Below, piece after piece: positions 1-8,290 of a DNA stretch of 43,687 bases (position 1 is its first letter; each line of letters begins with the position of its first letter). Location of the stretch: the NCBI GenBank assembly GCA_964505065.1, contig CAZDGF010000031.1, positions 1 to 43,687 of the forward strand. The letters run 5' to 3'. The notes below the pieces were generated by a model. The model was not told the origin of the DNA. It worked only from the letters and a program-made list of their open reading frames with translations, and did not search any database. The position numbers and the translations under genes were made by a program. The DNA comes from JABMMZ01 sp964505065. Its GTDB lineage: Bacteria > Bacteroidota > Bacteroidia > NS11-12g > UBA955.

Positions 1-590
1 AATTTTAATTGTTTTAAATATTCTGCATCGCCTCCGTTAATCCCAAATTAATCAATAGGAGATTTGAAAAATTGAACTATTTGATTTAGTTGGGATTAAC
101 CCCGATTTAAAAATTGCAATTATGTTTTGTAAAAACATGAATTGCAATTTGTTATTCGATTCAGCAATTCTATTGCTGAATTTGGGTTAATACAATAGCC
201 CACTTTTAAAAGTTTGCTCGATAAGGAAACTATTGTAGAATCAAAACAAAGTATTGTCGTGTCTTTAAAATAAGGAGAATAAATTTCTAAACAAGAAAAA
301 TAAAGTTTCTTAAAGTAATCTGAGTTAATCGTATTTAGTCTTTCACTAATTGAACTAAAAGATATTTTACCCTTCAAAACACCTGCATAAAGTAGCCTAA
401 AACCAATTGATTCATAAGCAGTTTCTATTTTTCTTAAACTATTATCTTTAAAGTTAAGTATGGTGTATATCAATAACTTAAATAGCAATTGACCTTGTAA
501 TTTTTTACTATATTTATTTACACCAGTATCATTTGCTAAATCATTTAAAACATCGTCTGGAATTAAAGCTAAAATTTGATTTACTCGCAT
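1..590 (-). pseudogene. IS4-like transposase, N-terminal part, broken by a 145-bp MITE and cut by the window edge
   Basis: The gene reads from an ATG at 590 leftward. About 133 native residues are visible, then the frame enters the inserted element at 186 and stops at 120. The N-terminal helical region is followed by FDSTIVSLSSKLLKVG, where Asp117 is the likely first acidic residue of the DDE triad of IS4-type transposases. Deleting the element (42-186) and one TTAAT copy restores a continuous frame, GYCINGGDAEYLKQLK, running off the left edge. The residues from about 135 on in the interrupted frame are encoded by the element and are not native. An inverted repeat ATATGGCA/TGCCATAT (589-596, 614-621) overlaps the start. 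The family is assigned from motif and layout; the catalytic C-terminus is not in view. Confidence 0.8.
42..186 (+). mobile_element. 145-bp MITE-like element, copy 1 (inside a transposase gene)
   Basis: The element begins CCCAAATT and ends AATTTGGG, and is flanked by perfect 5-bp direct repeats TTAAT (37-41 and 187-191). It has no credible ORF. It holds a stem of about 18 bp with a GTA loop (arms around ATGTTTT/AAAACAT, one bulged G) and a 10-bp stem ATTCAGCAAT/ATTGCTGAAT with a 3-nt loop. Excision of the element plus one repeat restores the transposase frame, so both borders are fixed to the base. Confidence 0.92.
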
Positions 591-677
591 ATGGCAAGTA
601 TCTAACTTTTAAAAATGCCATATTTATTAAGTTTTCAATGATTGTTCCTGTTTGTATAATCTTCCGAACACTTATGC

Positions 678-761
678 TCATAAGACCAACAATGGCTTAA
701 GTTCTCCAACATTATCTAAAAATATTGATAAAATGTTGGTCATAAGACCAACAATGGCTTA
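678..761. repeat. 22-bp direct repeat (two copies, 62 bp apart) with a palindrome
   Basis: The same 22 bases, beginning TCATAAGACC and ending AATGGCTTA, occur at 678-699 and 740-761. The second copy also forms GTTGGTC-ATAA-GACCAAC (735-752), a 7-bp stem; the first copy lacks the left arm. CCAACATT at 706-713 can also pair with AATGTTGG at 732-739. The repeats lie just upstream of the nucleotidyltransferase gene, where they may be regulatory or simply REP-like dispersed repeats. Nothing else is recognisable in the 591-794 intergenic stretch. Confidence 0.75.
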
Positions 762-794
762 TCGTATTTATAAATCCCTTATTTTTGTGCTTAA

Positions 795-1787
795 ATGAAA
801 GCAGTAATACCCGTAGCAGGCATTGGCACACGCTTACGTCCGCATACACATACGCAGCCCAAGTCTTTAATTCCTGTAGCTGGTAAGCCTATTTTGGCAC
901 ATATTGTGGACCAGTTGGTAAGCGCAGGTATAACAGATATGGTGTTTATTATTGGCTATTTGGGCGATAAAATAGAGGAGTATATTACCAAAAATTATCC
1001 ACATATTACCGCTACTTTTGTTATTCAAACCACAGGCAAAGGCACAGGGCATGCTATATGGTTGGCAAAAGAGGCTATAAACAATGATGAAATTTTAATT
1101 GTATTTGGCGATACCATTTGCGAGGTAAATTGGCAAGAGGTAATACAAGCTGCAAACTCCACATTGGGTGTAAAAAAAGTGGACGACCCACGTCAGTTTG
1201 GCGTGGCAGAGGTAAACGAGCAGAACGTAATTACACGCTTGGTAGAAAAACCCGCCATTCCAAAATCTAACCTTGCCCTTGTAGGTATTTATAAAATAAA
1301 AGAAACCGAGCAGTTAATGAATTGCTTGCAGAATAATATTGAAAACAATGTAAAAACACAAAATGAATTCCACTTAACAGATGCCCTAATGTGTATGGTA
1401 TCTATGGGGTTTGTATTTCATACTTTTAAGGTAGATTCTTGGTTCGATTGCGGTAAAAAAGATATTTTATTGCAAACCAATCAACTGTTGTTAAAGCGTG
1501 GCAATTATGCCCCACAAAATTCAGAATTGGTGCAAAATAGCATCATTATTCCACCAGTATTTATTGGCGAAGGCACAAGGATAAACCATAGCATTATTGG
1601 TCCTAACGTAAGCATTGGCGAAAATGCTACCATTGATTCTTCCATAATCAAAGAATCTATAATTGGTCCTTATGCCGAGTTGAATTATGCCGTGCTTAAC
1701 AATTCATTGATAGGCAATGATGCCTCGCTGCAAGGCACTATGCACAGCCTTAACCTTGGCGATAGTGCCGAAATAAATTTTAGTTAA
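795..1787 (+). CDS. Sugar-phosphate nucleotidyltransferase with left-handed beta-helix tail
   Basis: It is predicted to couple a sugar 1-phosphate to an NTP, releasing pyrophosphate and making an activated nucleotide sugar for cell-surface glycans. The N-terminus has the signature GIGTRLRPHT (9-18) and PKSLIPVAGKPI (22-33). FGDT around Asp106 is the likely metal site and VEKP comes later. From about residue 247 the sequence turns into I-G-x-x hexapeptide repeats typical of a left-handed beta-helix. At 330 residues it resembles long-form glucose-1-phosphate thymidylyltransferases or mannose-1-phosphate guanylyltransferases; the sugar and base cannot be told from sequence alone. It is followed after 12 bp by the YfiT-like gene and probably cotranscribed with it. 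Confidence 0.88.
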   Translation: MKAVIPVAGIGTRLRPHTHTQPKSLIPVAGKPILAHIVDQLVSAGITDMVFIIGYLGDKIEEYITKNYPHITATFVIQTTGKGTGHAIWLAKEAINNDEILIVFGDTICEVNWQEVIQAANSTLGVKKVDDPRQFGVAEVNEQNVITRLVEKPAIPKSNLALVGIYKIKETEQLMNCLQNNIENNVKTQNEFHLTDALMCMVSMGFVFHTFKVDSWFDCGKKDILLQTNQLLLKRGNYAPQNSELVQNSIIIPPVFIGEGTRINHSIIGPNVSIGENATIDSSIIKESIIGPYAELNYAVLNNSLIGNDASLQGTMHSLNLGDSAEINFS

Positions 1788-1799
1788 ACATATATCATT

Positions 1800-2342
1800 A
1801 TGCCCAAATATACCCAACAACAAATAGCTACAGCCGATGGGGCTTTTACAGCTCCAGAAACATTTACTTTTGAATACTTGCAACAGCAAATTGAAAGAAT
1901 TGCCAATTTTCCAAAAGATTTAGAGGTAGTTATCAAAACTCTTTCAAAAGAAATATTAGACAAACCATACAGAGATGGCGGCTGGACACTGAACCAAGTG
2001 GTACACCATATAGCCGATAGCCACATGCAAGCTTTTGCAAGATTTAAACTCACTTTAACAGAAGAAAACCCAATTATAAAACCATACAACCAAAATGCTT
2101 GGGTAACTACAGCCGATTGCAATGTAGATACAATGGTTTCAGTAGAATTAATAAAAGCTTTGCATATTCGTTTTGTAGCCTTAATGAAAAGCATGAGCGC
2201 AGCCGATTTTAGCAAAGAATACATACACCCCGAGTATAACAGAAATTATGCTTTGGCTTTTGTAACAGGTATGTACGCTTGGCATGGCTACCACCATTTA
2301 CAACAAATAACGATGTTTTTAGAGAATGAAAATAACAATTAA
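1800..2342 (+). CDS. YfiT/BstA-like DinB-superfamily protein
   Basis: The 180-residue protein is a four-helix DinB-fold protein of the YfiT branch, annotated elsewhere as a bacillithiol S-transferase or metal-dependent hydrolase. The stretch RDGGWTLNQVVHHIADSH (58-75) and the C-terminal WHGYHH (161-166) carry the histidines that bind the metal in this family, namely His69/70 and one or more of His162, 165 and 166. RFKLTLTEENPIIKPY (81-96) is also typical. Whether this host makes bacillithiol cannot be seen here. The gene follows the nucleotidyltransferase closely and overlaps the longest reading of the next ORF, whose true start is probably further in. Confidence 0.88.
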   Translation: MPKYTQQQIATADGAFTAPETFTFEYLQQQIERIANFPKDLEVVIKTLSKEILDKPYRDGGWTLNQVVHHIADSHMQAFARFKLTLTEENPIIKPYNQNAWVTTADCNVDTMVSVELIKALHIRFVALMKSMSAADFSKEYIHPEYNRNYALAFVTGMYAWHGYHHLQQITMFLENENNN

Positions 2343-2361
2343 ACCAAATACCAATATCCAA

Positions 2362-3843
2362 ATGAAAAAAAATCTAATGTTCGCCTTTATTGTATTGTTT
2401 TTAAGCGTACAGGTAAAAGCCCAATCAAATTCTGTTACCTTAAATTTAGGTAAAAAAGCAACTATCAAACAACTTATTCAAACCAAAGATTCTGGTTTTA
2501 TGGTTTTAACAGGGTATGCCCCAAAATATGGTTATTCTCATGCACAGGATTCAAAAGACTTTATGATGCGTTGCTACTATTCTAAATTAAATGAACTTTG
2601 GAACTATGAACCTGGGCAGGATTGGTATCCTAATTTTGCAAGTTCAGATAAAACAGATTTTAAATATTGGTTTACTTATCAAAACGACCATGAAATTAAA
2701 GTAATGTTCAATAACTCGTCAAAACCAACAATAAAAAAACAAATTAATTTTACAAGATTTAATAAAAATGGATTCGTAGATAAATTAAATTTAAAAATTG
2801 AGGAAGATTCTAAAGAATATAATCTAATTTCTGCTTTTTCAGATAAAGAGCAGTTTCATTTGATAACCAATAATATTATGACAGGCATTAGCGATAAAAA
2901 TAAAGTGCCTGAGGTGCCATACATTTATAGCTTAAACCATAAAGATGGAAAGAAATTTACAAATAAAAAAATAAATATCAATTTAAGCAAAGGAGGTACA
3001 TTTGGCTACATTGGTATTTACGAAGATAAAATTTATTTATACCAACAGCGTTTAGAAAATTTAGATGTAGTAGGTACAACAATTTTTATTATTAATAACC
3101 AAGGCGAGCTTTTAAAAGAGTTTGAGTTAATGAATAAAGCATCAAATGGCAAATATTTTAAAGTAGTATCTTATAAAAGAGAGTTTTTTGGAGATTTTGT
3201 AAATAACTACAGCTATTCTCCACACTCTCAAGAAATTAATTACTTAACTGAAAATTGTTTGAGTGAATTGAAAGTAGATTTTAAAAACAATTCTATACAT
3301 TTTATTTCATTCTTAACAGAAAGTAAAAAACATGCAGAATATGGTAGTCAAAGTGCAGAAGTATCTCATATTTATATTTCAAAATTTAATTTATTAGGCG
3401 AAAAAATTAAAAGCAAAGAAATTTCTTACGTAGCAACAGTTGAAAGCTCTTCTGAAAGTTTAAAATCTATGAAAAATTCAAATGTTGCAGCAATTAAACT
3501 TTATGAACAAGATAAATTTGTAACTAAAGTTTTTGGTGAATATGGTAAAAGTATGACATACTTTCTTACATTAAAAGAAACAAAAGTAATCGATGTTTCA
3601 GAAGTTAAATTGTATAATGATATTGAATTTATAAATAATAATTATCAAGTAGGTCTTTTTGCAAATTTAGAACAACCACAAACTTTTAAAAATAAAGATT
3701 TGTATAATCATATAACTTCATTAACCAAAAAAGACTTTAAAAGCGCATCTTATTTAGCACTAAATACAGATAAAAATTACTTTTTATTTAAGTTTTCAGA
3801 AATTAACAATCAAAATGTATTGGAGGTTAAATTGTTTGATTAA
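2362..3843 (+). CDS. Secreted protein of unknown function
   Basis: I do not recognise a family. The open frame begins at 2326, but the ATG at 2362 (MKKNLMFAFIVLFLSVQVKAQ) gives a clean signal peptide cut after KAQ, a pattern common in this window, so I chose it. The mature part of about 470 residues is rich in Lys, Asn, Phe and Tyr, lacks membrane segments, and has alternating strand-like stretches that could form a beta-propeller. No C-terminal T9SS sorting domain is obvious. It follows the YfiT gene without a gap and may be read from the same transcript. Confidence 0.7.
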   Translation: MKKNLMFAFIVLFLSVQVKAQSNSVTLNLGKKATIKQLIQTKDSGFMVLTGYAPKYGYSHAQDSKDFMMRCYYSKLNELWNYEPGQDWYPNFASSDKTDFKYWFTYQNDHEIKVMFNNSSKPTIKKQINFTRFNKNGFVDKLNLKIEEDSKEYNLISAFSDKEQFHLITNNIMTGISDKNKVPEVPYIYSLNHKDGKKFTNKKININLSKGGTFGYIGIYEDKIYLYQQRLENLDVVGTTIFIINNQGELLKEFELMNKASNGKYFKVVSYKREFFGDFVNNYSYSPHSQEINYLTENCLSELKVDFKNNSIHFISFLTESKKHAEYGSQSAEVSHIYISKFNLLGEKIKSKEISYVATVESSSESLKSMKNSNVAAIKLYEQDKFVTKVFGEYGKSMTYFLTLKETKVIDVSEVKLYNDIEFINNNYQVGLFANLEQPQTFKNKDLYNHITSLTKKDFKSASYLALNTDKNYFLFKFSEINNQNVLEVKLFD

Positions 3844-3860
3844 TAAAATATAAATCATTT

Positions 3861-3912
3861 AGTTGGTTACAAATTGTAACCAACTAATATTAAACGGTTA
3901 CAATTTGTAACC
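3861..3912. promoter_or_regulatory. Two near-identical palindromes, possible tandem operator
   Basis: A perfect palindrome with 12-bp arms around a central A occupies 3861-3885; its core is GGTTACAA-A-TTGTAACC. A second core, GGTTACAA-T-TTGTAACC, lies at 3896-3912. The centres (3873 and 3904) are 31 bp apart, close to three helical turns, and the second is about 46 bp before the aminotransferase start. This suits paired repressor sites; a TACAnnnTGTA core is reminiscent of BlaI/MecI-type operators. The alternative is a dispersed hairpin repeat or the terminator of the gene upstream. Confidence 0.5.
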
Positions 3913-3949
3913 AGTTGAATTTTATACAGATAAACACAAAAAAAATTGA

Positions 3950-5206
3950 ATGAGTAAACTTTCCACCCTTGCCGAAACCCTTATAGGCAGCGAAATTGTA
4001 AAATTAGGCAACGAAATAAATAACCGCATAAAAAATGGCGAAAGCATAGATAATTTTACCATTGGCGATTTTAATCCCAGCATTTTTCCTATACCCCAAG
4101 TTTTGGAAAATGAAATTACAGAAGCCTATAAACAAAAGAATACCAATTACCCAAGTGCCGAAGGTATTTTGCCTTTAAGAGAAAGTGTTTGCAAGTTTAT
4201 AAACCATTATTTTCAATTAGAATATACCCCTGCTGAAATACAAATAGCCAGTGGCGGTCGCCCATTAATTTATAGTATTTATAGAGCCATTGTAGATAAA
4301 GGCGATAAGGTAATATACCCTGTACCCAGTTGGAATAACAACCATTATACACATTTTACCGAAGGGCAGCACATAGCCATTGAAACCAAAGCCGAAAATA
4401 ATTTTATGCCTACGGCTGCCGAGCTTGCACCCCATATTGAAGATGCAAGATTGATAACCCTTTGCAGCCCTTTAAACCCCACAGGTACAATATTTGGCAA
4501 GCAGCAATTGTTAGACATTAGCCTTATGGTATTGGCAGAAAACAAACGAAGAGGCGAGGGCAAAAAACTTTACATTTTATTCGACCAAATATACAGCACG
4601 CTTTTGCATGGCAGCAGAGCGCATTATACGCCCGTAGGCTTGGTGCCCGAAATGAAAGATTACACCATTTTTGTAGATGGTTTGAGTAAAAGTTTTGCAG
4701 CTACAGGCGTAAGGGTAGGGTGGAGCATGGGACCTGCAAATATTATAGCAAAATTAAAAGCCATATTGAGCCATGTGGGTGCTTGGGCACCAATGGCAGA
4801 GCAAGTGGCTTGTGCAAAATATTTGGTAAATTTTAATGCAATAGATGCTTATTTTACTTCGTTTAAAAGTCAAATTAGCGAAAGATTAGATGCTTTACAT
4901 TTTGGTATTCAACAATTAAAAGCAAAAGGTTATACTGTAGATTCTATTGAGCCACAAGCGGCTATATACTTAACCATGAAAATAGATTTGGTAGGCAAAA
5001 CCAAAGCCAATAGAGAAGCTATAACTAAGCAACAAGATGTTTGGCAGTATATATTAGATGAAGCCCAAATAGCCCTTGTACCTTTCAATTGTTTTGGTGC
5101 GCCAGCCAATAGCCCTTGGTATCGCATAAGTGTGGGTACTTGTAGTTTAGAATTTTTACCTATTATTGTTCAAAAATTAGAAGCGGCTTTAGAAAAATTA
5201 AATTGA
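3950..5206 (+). CDS. PLP-dependent class I/II aminotransferase
   Basis: The 418-residue protein has the landmarks of fold-type I aminotransferases: SPLNPTG (173-179), FDQIY with Asp212 that contacts the pyridine nitrogen, and DGLSKSFAATGVRVGW with Lys247 as the Schiff-base lysine. It should act in the cytosol, moving an amino group between an amino acid and a 2-oxo acid. The substrate is not apparent; aspartate, aromatic or methionine-type activities are all possible. The gene follows the tandem palindromes at 3861-3912 and is followed 6 bp later by a small membrane-protein gene, so the two probably share a transcript. Confidence 0.88.
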   Translation: MSKLSTLAETLIGSEIVKLGNEINNRIKNGESIDNFTIGDFNPSIFPIPQVLENEITEAYKQKNTNYPSAEGILPLRESVCKFINHYFQLEYTPAEIQIASGGRPLIYSIYRAIVDKGDKVIYPVPSWNNNHYTHFTEGQHIAIETKAENNFMPTAAELAPHIEDARLITLCSPLNPTGTIFGKQQLLDISLMVLAENKRRGEGKKLYILFDQIYSTLLHGSRAHYTPVGLVPEMKDYTIFVDGLSKSFAATGVRVGWSMGPANIIAKLKAILSHVGAWAPMAEQVACAKYLVNFNAIDAYFTSFKSQISERLDALHFGIQQLKAKGYTVDSIEPQAAIYLTMKIDLVGKTKANREAITKQQDVWQYILDEAQIALVPFNCFGAPANSPWYRISVGTCSLEFLPIIVQKLEAALEKLN

Positions 5207-5212
5207 AAAAAT

Positions 5213-5731
5213 ATGAATTTTATTTACAAATATTTTAATGCAGAAAGAAACGAAAGTATAGTTTTTATTCTTGTAGGTTTAATAGCCATCATACTTGGTA
5301 TTTATTTTTTAATCAAGTCTGAAAATTCATTATTAAAAGGAATGTCCTATCCTTTAATTGCAATAGCTTTAATACAAATAATAGTGGGTATTACAATTTT
5401 TTTACGCACTCCATCGGATTTTGAAAAAGCACAACGGAATTTAGAAAACAAATCGGAAATTAAAGCAATAGAAATACCACGAATGGCAAAGGTAATGCAA
5501 TTATTTTCTTTGCTTAAAAAAATAGAAATAGCATTAATTATCATTGGAATCATTCTGTTTTTTGTTTTCAAAAACAATTTATTACTTAAAGGTATAGCCA
5601 TAGGGCTTGTGATACAAGCAAGCATTATGCTAACAATGGATTTAATAGCAGAAAAAAGGGCAAAAATATATTTGAATCATTTAAAGTCATTTAGTATATA
5701 TTTAGGATATTCAAAATATAGCAATATGTAA
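5213..5731 (+). CDS. Small integral membrane protein of unknown function
   Basis: This 172-residue protein has four likely membrane segments, at roughly residues 16-35, 43-64, 104-122 and 124-144, separated by a basic and acidic loop around 66-95. I recognise no family and no catalytic motif. It starts 6 bp after the aminotransferase stop, so cotranscription is likely. The base composition is even more AT-rich than in its neighbours. It is real by length, composition and spacing, but its role is unknown. Confidence 0.65.
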   Translation: MNFIYKYFNAERNESIVFILVGLIAIILGIYFLIKSENSLLKGMSYPLIAIALIQIIVGITIFLRTPSDFEKAQRNLENKSEIKAIEIPRMAKVMQLFSLLKKIEIALIIIGIILFFVFKNNLLLKGIAIGLVIQASIMLTMDLIAEKRAKIYLNHLKSFSIYLGYSKYSNM

Positions 5732-5773
5732 AAAATTGCAATAAAACCATTCAACAATAAAACAATTTAACAA

Positions 5774-6178
5774 ATGAAACAAATCTTCATCAATTTAGCA
5801 GTTACAAATCTTGAAAAATCAATGGCATTATACACTGCAATGGGATTTAACAACAATCCCCAATTTTCTGACGACACAGCAAAATGTATGGTATGGAGCG
5901 AAAGTATTTTTTTAATGCTTTTAACGCACGATAAATTCAATAATTTTGCGACAAAACCTATTGCTGATACTAAAAATACATTGGCAGGCTTATTTTCATT
6001 ATCTGTAGAAAGTGTTGAAAAAATAAATGAAATGATGAGCAATGCCATATCAAATGGCGGCAAAGAACCAAATGAAATGCGTGATTATGGCTTTATGATA
6101 CAGCGCACAATGGAAGATTTTGATGGACACACTTGGGAAATTTTCTTTATGGATATGTCTAAATTTCCTGCGGAGTAG
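5774..6178 (+). CDS. VOC-superfamily (glyoxalase/bleomycin-resistance fold) protein
   Basis: The 134-residue protein has the paired beta-alpha-beta-beta-beta layout of the vicinal oxygen chelate fold. It opens with FINLAVTNLEKSMALYTAMGF (5-25) and ends with DFDGHTWEIFFMD (119-131), where His123 and Glu126 are candidate metal ligands. A lactoylglutathione lyase role cannot be claimed; many stand-alone VOC proteins of this size have unknown substrates. It lies between two membrane-protein genes of unknown role. Confidence 0.85.
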   Translation: MKQIFINLAVTNLEKSMALYTAMGFNNNPQFSDDTAKCMVWSESIFLMLLTHDKFNNFATKPIADTKNTLAGLFSLSVESVEKINEMMSNAISNGGKEPNEMRDYGFMIQRTMEDFDGHTWEIFFMDMSKFPAE

Positions 6179-6212
6179 TAAATATTCAAATAGCTTTAAA
6201 AACAATGTTGCT

Positions 6213-6818
6213 ATGATACTTTTACCTAAAATAATACTTTATTTTTTCATTTCTACTTTGCTCACTTGGTGCTTTGTCATCTTGTCTCCATTATATATCA
6301 GTAGTAATCAAATGTTGCTTTCTACATGTATAGCTGGGGGAAAATGGACATTACAAATATTACTTGCTTATTTTATTTTAAAAGATAAAAAATGGTTATA
6401 TATTAAAAATTTGGCTGGTGTATGTTTAATTGGTTCTATAGTATTAATCCCAAATTAATCAATATGAGATTTGAAAAATTGAACTATTTGATTTAGTTGG
6501 GATTAACCCCGATTTAAAAAATGCAATTATGTTTTGTAAAAACATGATTCGCAATTTGTTATTCGATTCAGCAATACTATTGCTGAATTTGGGTTAATAC
6601 CTTTTATTGTTTTTGTAAAATTAAATTTTATTCAAGATAAAGATGGTTTGTTTTTTGTAGGCAGTTTAATAACAGCTGTATTAATAATGCTATTTTATTC
6701 ATACAAAGCTGTAAAAATTAGTAATGTAAAAATACTTTGGTGGTATTTATGGATAGCTTGTTTAATAATAGCAGTATGTTTGCAATTAACAGCGGTGTTC
6801 AGTGTTATAAAATTGTAG
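6213..6818 (+). pseudogene. Membrane-protein gene split by the 145-bp element
   Basis: The 5' part (ATG 6213 to 6448) encodes MILLPKIILYFF through LIGSIVLI, with hydrophobic segments. The frame then enters the element and stops at once at 6456. After the element the same frame resumes at 6594 as IPFIVFVKLNFIQDKDG and runs to TAG at 6816-6818 through two more hydrophobic segments. Removing 150 bp (the element plus one TTAAT) yields an uninterrupted frame of 151 codons plus stop, with about four membrane segments. The family is not recognised. No other disabling change is seen in either half, so the disruption looks recent. Confidence 0.88.
6449..6593 (+). mobile_element. 145-bp MITE-like element, copy 2 (inside a membrane-protein gene)
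   Basis: It has the same length and ends (CCCAAATT/AATTTGGG) as copy 1 and differs from it at about five positions. Perfect TTAAT target duplications flank it at 6444-6448 and 6594-6598. The variable base in the 3-nt loop of the second hairpin is A here, giving ACT instead of TCT. Confidence 0.93.
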
Positions 6819-6866
6819 TTTGAGTATTTTTTTTAATTTCATTTAATAAAATAGTATTTTTGCAAT

Positions 6867-7910
6867 ATGCTAAATGAAGTATGTTATACATTTATAGCGC
6901 CAATATGTTTTATTTTGTTTGCTTTTTTTTATTTAAAAATTGCTCATAAATATAAAATTTACGACCATCCTGTTAGCCGTAGCTCGCATAGAACTCAAAC
7001 AGTAACGGGTTTTGGTTTATTTATTTTATTTGGACTGTTGCTTTTCAGTATTTTATTTCCATACAAACTAAACTCATTTTTTATTATTGGTCTACTTATG
7101 CTTTGCACCATAAGTTTTATTGATGATATTGTATTCGTAAAACATTTTATACGCTTGATATTTCAATTGTTTGCTTTAATATTAATGACAATTGAACTGC
7201 CTTTTGAATTTTTAAACATAGAAAAATGGCCAATTATAATAGCTTGTGTTATATTGGGAACAGGTGTTTTGAATGCCTTTAATTTTATGGATGGTATAAA
7301 TGGTATGTTAGGGTTAAATAGCTTGGTAATATTATTAAGTTTTTGGTGGCTCAATTTGCATTCTCAAGATATGAATGGTACACCAATTCAATTTGCACAT
7401 CCTCAATTCCTATATACAATGATTGTTGGTGTATTAACTTTCTTGTTTTTAAATTTACGTCCCAAAGCAAAAGTTTTTGCTGGCGATGTGGGTAGTATAG
7501 GGTTGGCATTTGTTATTTTTTATTTTATGTTGAGCCTTATTTTCAAAACGGGCAACTATGCTTATTTGTTATTATTTGCTGTAATAGGTATAGATGCTGG
7601 GCTTACAGTAATATATAAATTAATTGTAAAAGAAAATATTTTTGTACCACACAGAGATTTTTTATTTAAAAAATTAGTGCATGTAGGTAAAGAAAAACAT
7701 ATAAAAATAGCAATGCTATATGCAGGTGTACAAGCTGTAATATCTATTATTGTTATTGCGCTGCCCTTACAGCATAAATTAAGTGCTCAATTAAGTGTTT
7801 TATTTATAGGAACTGTAAGTTTAGCTGCATTATATATTTCAATTCGAAACAAATATACCAAACAACGTATTATTCGTTTTAAAGACAATTCAGAAAATGA
7901 AGAAAATTAG
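6867..7910 (+). CDS. wecA: WecA/MraY-family undecaprenyl-phosphate glycosyl-1-phosphate transferase
   Basis: The 347-residue polytopic protein belongs to glycosyltransferase family 4, which moves a sugar 1-phosphate, usually GlcNAc-1-P, from UDP-sugar to undecaprenyl phosphate and so starts O-antigen or capsule synthesis. Visible signatures are DHPVSRSSHR (33-42), FIDD with Asp86/Asp87 for the metal, NAFNFMDGINGM (136-147) and FAGDVGSIG near residue 204. The C-terminus carries HRDFLFKKL, the conserved His motif of the family. MraY itself is less likely, because the N-terminus and the DHP motif fit the WecA/TagO branch. The symbol is by similarity of type, not proof of substrate. Confidence 0.85.
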   Translation: MLNEVCYTFIAPICFILFAFFYLKIAHKYKIYDHPVSRSSHRTQTVTGFGLFILFGLLLFSILFPYKLNSFFIIGLLMLCTISFIDDIVFVKHFIRLIFQLFALILMTIELPFEFLNIEKWPIIIACVILGTGVLNAFNFMDGINGMLGLNSLVILLSFWWLNLHSQDMNGTPIQFAHPQFLYTMIVGVLTFLFLNLRPKAKVFAGDVGSIGLAFVIFYFMLSLIFKTGNYAYLLLFAVIGIDAGLTVIYKLIVKENIFVPHRDFLFKKLVHVGKEKHIKIAMLYAGVQAVISIIVIALPLQHKLSAQLSVLFIGTVSLAALYISIRNKYTKQRIIRFKDNSENEEN

Positions 7911-7915
7911 TTACT

Positions 7916-8278
7916 CTATTTTAAATCTTTATATTTCATGCTATTTTGCAATAATGAAATCAATATAGATTTATCTGCCTCAAATTTTTCATTAGAATTA
8001 AAAATCCATTTTTTTAACACTTTTGTTTCTTCAAATATTGGGAGTTTAAATTCATCTTGCTTAAAATGTCGGGTATAAAAGGCTATGTAAAGTTTGTCTT
8101 TTTTTGGAGTAAGGCTTATAAATGCGAATAAACCTTTGTATGCAAAAAAAGGTAAACCATACTTATACTCTTCTTTAGCTAAAGGTGCATTTTGGGTAAT
8201 TAAAAAATAAAGTTGAAAAAAAGGTTCGTGCAAATGTGTTGGCAAATTTAAAACGTATTGCTCTGTTTTAAGTTGCAT
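7916..8278 (-). CDS. DUF1801-like (YdhG-type) small protein
   Basis: The 120-residue protein matches the pattern of DUF1801/YdhG proteins with a frataxin-like fold: LPTHLHEPFFQLYFLI, then APLAKEEYKYGLPFFAYKG near the middle, then KKDKLYIAFYTRHF. The biochemical role of this family is not established. It overlaps nothing, ends 5 bp from the convergent wecA-like stop, and begins 12 bp after the end of the M42 peptidase gene on the same strand, so the two are probably cotranscribed. Confidence 0.75.
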   Translation of the reverse strand: MQLKTEQYVLNLPTHLHEPFFQLYFLITQNAPLAKEEYKYGLPFFAYKGLFAFISLTPKKDKLYIAFYTRHFKQDEFKLPIFEETKVLKKWIFNSNEKFEADKSILISLLQNSMKYKDLK

Positions 8279-8290
8279 TGGCAGGTAGTT

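Noticed and set aside
42..186. The 145-bp element as an attC site or integron cassette boundary
   Set aside because: Flanking 5-bp duplications, two interrupted genes and lack of integrase or cassette genes point to transposition instead.
2326..2361. Upstream start of the secreted unknown protein
   Set aside because: It overlaps the YfiT gene and would hide the signal peptide that begins at 2362.
6120..6458. Start of the broken membrane protein at 6120
   Set aside because: That start lies inside the VOC gene; the ATG at 6213 gives a proper membrane-protein N-terminus.
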